The translations under genes were made by a program, and so were the position numbers. 64,000 bases of DNA from positions 1 through 64,000 of the forward strand of contig NZ_FNZR01000012.1 of assembly GCF_900109365.1 (NCBI RefSeq). Direction: 5' to 3'. Shown here piece after piece: positions 60,092 through 64,000 of this stretch (the first letter of the stretch is position 1; every line of letters begins with the position of its first letter). Origin of the DNA: Parapedobacter koreensis. Its GTDB lineage: Bacteria; Bacteroidota; Bacteroidia; Sphingobacteriales; Sphingobacteriaceae. The notes under the pieces are model-generated. The model was given only the letters and a program-made list of their open reading frames with translations. It had not been told where the DNA came from and ran no database searches.

Positions 60092-60125
60092 AAAATTCTC
60101 GGCAATAAAGTGTAAGGCGATATAT

Positions 60126-62333
60126 ATGAAAGAATTAGTGATCGATTTAGAAGCAGAAAGTAAAGAAATACGCAAGCGATATCGCGCATTGCTACGCGCC
60201 TGTAAGCCTACCTTGCAGCGTGGAGACAAACAAATGATACGCAAAGCTTTTGATATGGCGCTGGATAGCCACAAGGACATGCGTCGCAAATCCGGAGAAC
60301 CTTACATTTATCACCCTATCGCAGTCGCCCAGATTGCAGCAGAAGAAATCGGCTTAGGCACCACTTCCATTGTTTGCGCCTTATTACATGACGTGGTGGA
60401 AGATACGGATATTTCATTGGAGGATATCGAACGTGAATTTGGTAAAAAAGTGGCCCGTATTATCGATGGTTTGACCAAGATATCCGGCATCTTTGATCCC
60501 AATAGCTCCATGCAAGCCGAAAATTTCCGGAAGATGCTGCTTACCCTTGCTGATGATGTCCGTGTTATCCTTATCAAGCTGGCCGACCGCCTGCACAACA
60601 TGCGCACCATGGATTTCATGCCCCGGGATAAACAACTGAAAATTGCATCGGAGACCTCTTACCTTTATGCGCCGCTTGCTCACCGTCTAGGCCTGTATGC
60701 CATCAAGTCCGAGTTGGAAGATCTTTCCATGAAGTATACGGACCCCGATACGTATAAATTCATCGCCAGAAAACTCAACGAAAAAAAGGCTGAACGGGAG
60801 CGGTTTATCCATAATTTTATCGGGCCTATCAAAGAGATATTGCTTGAGCAGGGCATCAAAGCCCAAGTATTCGGCAGACCGAAGTCTATTCATTCCATTT
60901 GGAACAAAATGCGTAAAAAATCAATCCCCTTTGAGGAGGTATATGATTTATTTGCCATCCGTATCATCATTGATGCAACCCAGGAAAATGAAAAGGCCGA
61001 ATGTTGGAAAGCCTACTCCATCGTGACCGATCTTTACCGTCCCAATCCAGACAGGTTGCGTGATTGGATTTCATCGCCCAAGGCCAATGGCTATGAGTCT
61101 CTCCACACCACCGTGATGGGCCCTAAAGGCCAGTGGGTAGAAGTACAAATCCGCACCGTACGGATGAACGAAATCGCCGAAAAGGGCTTTGCCGCACACT
61201 GGAAATACAAGGAATCAAATTCAGACAGCGGGCTCGACCAATGGATACAGAAAGTAAGGGAAATATTGAGCAACCCGGAGCCGAATGCCTTGGACTTCCT
61301 GGATGATTTCAAGATGAATTTATTTTCAGATGAAATCTTCATTTTTACTCCGAAGGGAGCGCTTATCCAACTACCAAACGATGCCACCGCACTTGACTTT
61401 GCCTTCGAGATACATTCCGACTTGGGTGCCAGTTGCATCGGTGCCAAAGTAAACCATAAGTTGGTGCCACTGAGCCACAAACTCCAGAACGGCGACCAGG
61501 TGGAGATCATCACCTCCAGTAAGCAGACCCCAAAAGAAGACTGGCTTAATTTCGTAGTCACAGCCAAAGCCAAGTCCAAGATAAAGTCAGCCCTGAAGGA
61601 AGAAAAAAGGCGCGTAGCCGAAGATGGGAAGGAAATTCTTGAGCGGAAGTTGAAATCGCTGAAAATTACCTACAATACGGAAAATATCAACAAGCTCACT
61701 TCGTTTTTTAAATTCCCTTCATCGCAGGATTTATTCTACAACGTGGCTAAGGGCGACATCGACATCAAAAACCTGAAAGAATTTGCCCTGAGCGAAAAAA
61801 CAGTCGAACAGCAAAACGGACAGCAGTTCAACTCGCACATTAGTGGACTGGTTGATAAGATCAATAAAAAGGATTACGAAACGTTACTGATTGGTGATGA
61901 CTTGCAAAAAATCGACTACACGCTTTCCCCGTGTTGCAATCCAATTCCAGGCGATGATGTTTTTGGCTTCATTACAATTAATGACGGCATTAAAATACAT
62001 CGGACCAATTGTCCGAACGCGGCCAAACTGATGGCCAACTATGGCTATCGTATTGTCAAAGCCAAATGGACATCCCAGAAAGAGCTGGCATTCCTTACAG
62101 GGCTACACATCGTGGGTATAGACGATGTGGGGCTTGTCAATAAAATCACGAAAGTCATTTCACACGATTTCAAAGTAAATATCCGTTCCATTACCATTTC
62201 CAGCAATGACGGCATCTTTGAAGGTTCCATTATGATTTTCGTCAATGATACGGCCCATCTGGAAAACCTTATCAAACACCTTAAACAGATCAAAGGGATC
62301 ACCGGCATTACGCGGTTCGACTCCACCAATTGA
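60126..62333 (+). CDS. RelA/SpoT bifunctional (p)ppGpp synthetase/hydrolase
   Basis: A 735-residue Rel protein. In order: HD hydrolase (about 35-200, with YHPIAVAQIAAEEIG, ALLHDVVEDT, KLADRLHNMRTM), synthetase (about 245-370, YDLFAIRIIID, SPKANGYESLHTTVMGP, VEVQIRT), TGS (about 400-465), a helical and conserved-cysteine region and a C-terminal ACT domain. All hydrolase HD and synthetase residues I can check are intact, so it should make and degrade the alarmone under starvation. The next gene, a Fur-family regulator, then purA follow in the same direction. Confidence 0.95.
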   Translation: MKELVIDLEAESKEIRKRYRALLRACKPTLQRGDKQMIRKAFDMALDSHKDMRRKSGEPYIYHPIAVAQIAAEEIGLGTTSIVCALLHDVVEDTDISLEDIEREFGKKVARIIDGLTKISGIFDPNSSMQAENFRKMLLTLADDVRVILIKLADRLHNMRTMDFMPRDKQLKIASETSYLYAPLAHRLGLYAIKSELEDLSMKYTDPDTYKFIARKLNEKKAERERFIHNFIGPIKEILLEQGIKAQVFGRPKSIHSIWNKMRKKSIPFEEVYDLFAIRIIIDATQENEKAECWKAYSIVTDLYRPNPDRLRDWISSPKANGYESLHTTVMGPKGQWVEVQIRTVRMNEIAEKGFAAHWKYKESNSDSGLDQWIQKVREILSNPEPNALDFLDDFKMNLFSDEIFIFTPKGALIQLPNDATALDFAFEIHSDLGASCIGAKVNHKLVPLSHKLQNGDQVEIITSSKQTPKEDWLNFVVTAKAKSKIKSALKEEKRRVAEDGKEILERKLKSLKITYNTENINKLTSFFKFPSSQDLFYNVAKGDIDIKNLKEFALSEKTVEQQNGQQFNSHISGLVDKINKKDYETLLIGDDLQKIDYTLSPCCNPIPGDDVFGFITINDGIKIHRTNCPNAAKLMANYGYRIVKAKWTSQKELAFLTGLHIVGIDDVGLVNKITKVISHDFKVNIRSITISSNDGIFEGSIMIFVNDTAHLENLIKHLKQIKGITGITRFDSTN

Positions 62334-62347
62334 GAGGTGGTGCCTGA

Positions 62348-62379
62348 TTTGCATTTTCATGCAATTTTATGTAAATTTG
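62348..62379 (+). promoter_or_regulatory. Promoter of the Fur-family gene with embedded inverted repeat
   Basis: TTTG (62348-62351), a 20-base spacer and TAAATTTG (62372-62379). The spacer contains TTGCATTTTCATGCAA (62349-62364), a perfect 6-4-6 inverted repeat overlapping the -33 element, a good place for a repressor. Confidence 0.7.
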
Positions 62380-62395
62380 TACGTTTAACTTTCGG

Positions 62396-62905
62396 ATGAT
62401 GACTCAAACGGAAAACTATCAAACAGTAAAGAAAATTTTCGAGGCTTACCTTGAAAACAAAAGCCTTCGCAAGACGCCGGAGCGCTATGCCATTCTTGAA
62501 GAAATTTATTCCCGAAATGACCATTTCGATGTGGAATCGTTGTATATCCACATGAAAAATAAAAAATATCGTGTCAGCCGAGCGACCGTATACAACACGT
62601 TGGAATTATTGGTATCATGCGATTTGGTGACCAAACACCAATTTGGCAAAAACATGGCCCAATTTGAAAAGTCGTATGGATACAAGCAGCATGATCACAT
62701 CATTTGTATCGAATGCGGCAAAGTTGTGGAATTTTGTGACCCACGTATCCACCAGATACAGAGCATGATGGGTGAGTTGCTAAAGTTTGACATTAAGCAC
62801 CATTCCCTGAATTTATACGGAATATGCAGCGATTGCTCGGCTAAGAAAGCAGGATTACCCGGACAACCCTCCCTGAAGAAAAGAGAATTGGCTGAGACCC
62901 ATTGA
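62396..62905 (+). CDS. Fur-family transcriptional regulator
   Basis: A 169-residue Fur-type metalloregulator. The N-terminal winged helix (about 20-90) has [21 protein letters not shown] and [14 protein letters not shown]; the C-terminal dimer/metal domain has [17 protein letters not shown] and two CxxC zinc pairs (CIEC, CSDC). Whether it senses iron, zinc, manganese or peroxide cannot be told. Starts at 62396 or 62399 are equivalent. Its promoter contains an inverted repeat that could be its own operator. RelA/SpoT and purA flank it, an order seen in other Bacteroidota. Confidence 0.93.
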   Translation: MMTQTENYQTVKKIFEAYLENKSLRKTPERYAILEEIYSRNDHFDVESLYIHMKNKKYRVSRATVYNTLELLVSCDLVTKHQFGKNMAQFEKSYGYKQHDHIICIECGKVVEFCDPRIHQIQSMMGELLKFDIKHHSLNLYGICSDCSAKKAGLPGQPSLKKRELAETH

Positions 62906-62939
62906 ACTTGATTCGATCCAACTTTTATTTTTCACGCGC

Positions 62940-62968
62940 AGCCAGCGAACGGGCATTGCTCGGCTTTT
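62940..62968 (+). terminator. Probable terminator after the Fur-family gene
   Basis: AGCC (62940-62943) with GGCT (62962-62965) plus inner GCGA/TTGC pairing forms a bulged stem, followed by TTTT. Moderate quality. Confidence 0.45.
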
Positions 62969-62982
62969 CGATTTTAAAATCG
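62969..62982. promoter_or_regulatory. Palindrome CGATTTTAAAATCG before purA
   Basis: A perfect 14-base palindrome about 20 bases upstream of the purA -7 box. Its position near -33 would suit an activator or repressor. Confidence 0.35.
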
Positions 62983-63001
62983 GAGAATATTAAAATAATG
63001 T

Positions 63002-63009
63002 TAGATTTG
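63002..63009 (+). promoter_or_regulatory. -7 promoter box of purA
   Basis: TAGATTTG, a perfect -7 box, about 99 bases before the purA ATG. The long leader (about 93 bases) shows no purine riboswitch pattern that I can recognise. Confidence 0.5.
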
Positions 63010-63108
63010 CCACGAAATTGATGTTCCAGCAATTCGCAGCATCGGGGATACGCTTACCATCTTTCACTGATTATTAAATGATTTCAATTTTTCAACGCTG
63101 ATTAAATT

Positions 63109-64000
63109 ATGCAAGTTGATGTGCTTTTGGGCCTGCAATGGGGCGACGAAGGTAAGGGCAAAATTGTGGATGTGCTCTGCCCAAAATACGATTTGATTGC
63201 TCGCTTCCAAGGCGGGCCAAACGCAGGACATACCTTGGAATTTGACAACCAAAAATACGTCTTGAATACCATCCCTTCCGGTATCTTCAATAAAGATACC
63301 CTCAACCTTATTGGTAATGGGGTGGTGATCGATCCCATCATCCTCAAACGGGAACTCGACACGTTAAAGAGAAACGGTTTTGATCCGGTAGCCACAGAAA
63401 AATTGGTCATTGCCCGCAAGGCCCACCTCATCCTGCCTACGCACCAGCTGCTGGATGCAGCTTCGGAAAGCAAAATGGGCGCTGGCAAAATCGGTTCCAC
63501 GCTCAAAGGTATCGGCCCTACCTATATGGATAAAACCGGACGCAATGGGCTCCGTGTGGGCGATACGACCCTGCCTGATTTCATGGATCGCTACCAGCGG
63601 CTTGTGGAAAAACACAAATCCATCTTGTCCCACTACGGCGAAATCCCTGATTTTAGTGAGCGTGAGCAAGCATTCATGGAAGCCATCGAATTCCTGAAAA
63701 CCATCCCCCACGTAGATAGCGAGCATTTGGTAAACCAATACCTACGGGAAGGTAAACACGTGCTTGCAGAAGGGGCGCAGGGTACACTACTGGATATCGA
63801 CTTCGGCTCATACCCTTTCGTGACGTCTTCAAATACCACTACGGCAGGTGCTTGCACTGGTTTGGGGATTGCACCTTCCAAGATTGGCCACGTTATCGGC
63901 ATTTTCAAAGCCTATTGTACCCGTGTTGGCGGTGGTCCATTCCCTACCGAGCTCGAAAACGAGACCGGGGAGCAACTTCGCCAATTAGGCCATGAATTCG
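63109..64000 (+). CDS. purA: Adenylosuccinate synthetase, partial at window end
   Basis: The first 297 codons of purA, beginning MQVDVLLGLQWGDEGKGKIVD and continuing in frame to the window edge without a stop. The GTP-binding P-loop GDEGKGK, the catalytic region GGPNAGHT, STLKGIGPTYMDK, LAEGAQGTLLDIDFGSYPFVTSS and RVGGGPFPTE are present. The full enzyme, about 420 residues, joins aspartate to IMP with GTP to make adenylosuccinate. The rest lies beyond the window. Confidence 0.97.
   Translation, partial: MQVDVLLGLQWGDEGKGKIVDVLCPKYDLIARFQGGPNAGHTLEFDNQKYVLNTIPSGIFNKDTLNLIGNGVVIDPIILKRELDTLKRNGFDPVATEKLVIARKAHLILPTHQLLDAASESKMGAGKIGSTLKGIGPTYMDKTGRNGLRVGDTTLPDFMDRYQRLVEKHKSILSHYGEIPDFSEREQAFMEAIEFLKTIPHVDSEHLVNQYLREGKHVLAEGAQGTLLDIDFGSYPFVTSSNTTTAGACTGLGIAPSKIGHVIGIFKAYCTRVGGGPFPTELENETGEQLRQLGHEF

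Noticed and set aside
63010-63108. A purine riboswitch in the purA leader
   Set aside because: No conserved three-way junction pattern can be seen; the sequence is AT-rich with no convincing P1 pairing.
1-64000. CRISPR array, prophage, insertion sequence or tRNA
   Set aside because: Gaps are short and contain no spaced direct repeats, transposase, integrase, phage genes or cloverleaf sequences that I can recognise.

Overview
The window is a stretch of chromosomal core genome from a member of the Bacteroidota, most likely the Sphingobacteriaceae (a Parapedobacter-like organism would fit the moderate GC content, but that is a guess). The evidence is family content: DUF3822, DUF4294 and DUF4296 proteins, exported tricorn-type and DPP-IV-type peptidases, a TonB-dependent receptor with a carboxypeptidase-like N-terminal domain, and bacillithiol synthesis (bshB1). 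The promoters agree: a Bacteroidota -7 box (TAnnTTTG, often with TTG or TTTG about 17-20 bases upstream) precedes many genes, and Shine-Dalgarno sequences are nearly absent. I see no rRNA, tRNA, insertion sequence, phage gene or CRISPR array. No gene-free gap exceeds 300 bases; the largest are about 240 bases (20475-20715) and 200 bases (18778-18980 and 62906-63108).

Layout. 1-5100: DoxX-like protein, MFS exporter and alpha/beta hydrolase in an overlapping run, then a nitroreductase, a FrnE/DsbA-like protein and an apparently exported superoxide dismutase. 5100-10130: pyrE with an SRPBCC protein, a NUDIX hydrolase, coaD, rsmD, a DUF3822 protein and a RecD-like helicase. 10230-20480: amino-acid and peptide use and membrane energetics, with three APC permeases, a secreted DPP-IV-like peptidase, an exported methyltransferase and a membrane pyrophosphatase of the potassium-dependent sequence type. 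20700-23370: an orphan TonB-dependent receptor. 23420-27130: mgtC, mutS2 and a DUF4296 lipoprotein on the minus strand. 27220-31100: yggS, an acetyltransferase, a DUF3298 lipoprotein, aspartate kinase and a thioredoxin-like lipoprotein. 31100-33740: tandem universal stress protein, a small unknown gene, gapA and an acetyltransferase. 33800-37020: the thrS-infC-rpmI-rplT translation operon. 37130-46020: LVIVD-repeat lipoprotein, queE, a DUF1573 protein, an aminotransferase, cmk, an unknown gene, topA, a UbiA-family prenyltransferase and engB. 46150-50090: an exported-protein operon (asparaginase, NlpC/P60 lipoprotein, two thioredoxin-fold proteins, P1 peptidase). 50090-55600: D-amino-acid-type aminotransferase, tricorn protease homologue and an orphan membrane histidine kinase. 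55790-58580: cydAB and an IscA-type protein. 58590-64000: bshB1, a DUF4294 protein, RelA/SpoT, a Fur-family regulator and the start of purA, which runs off the window.

Together the genes suggest an aerobic or microaerobic heterotroph that degrades proteins outside the cytoplasm, imports amino acids, respires partly through a bd-type oxidase, recycles pyrophosphate energy at the membrane and protects its envelope and thiols from oxidation.

No obviously new multi-gene system is present. The most interesting signals are regulatory. One is a set of genes whose -7 box ends only 3-5 bases before the start codon, which predicts leaderless mRNAs. Others are interlocked or shared divergent promoters, two intergenic heptamer repeat tracts built on the same degenerate unit, and several operator-like inverted repeats beside mapped promoters.
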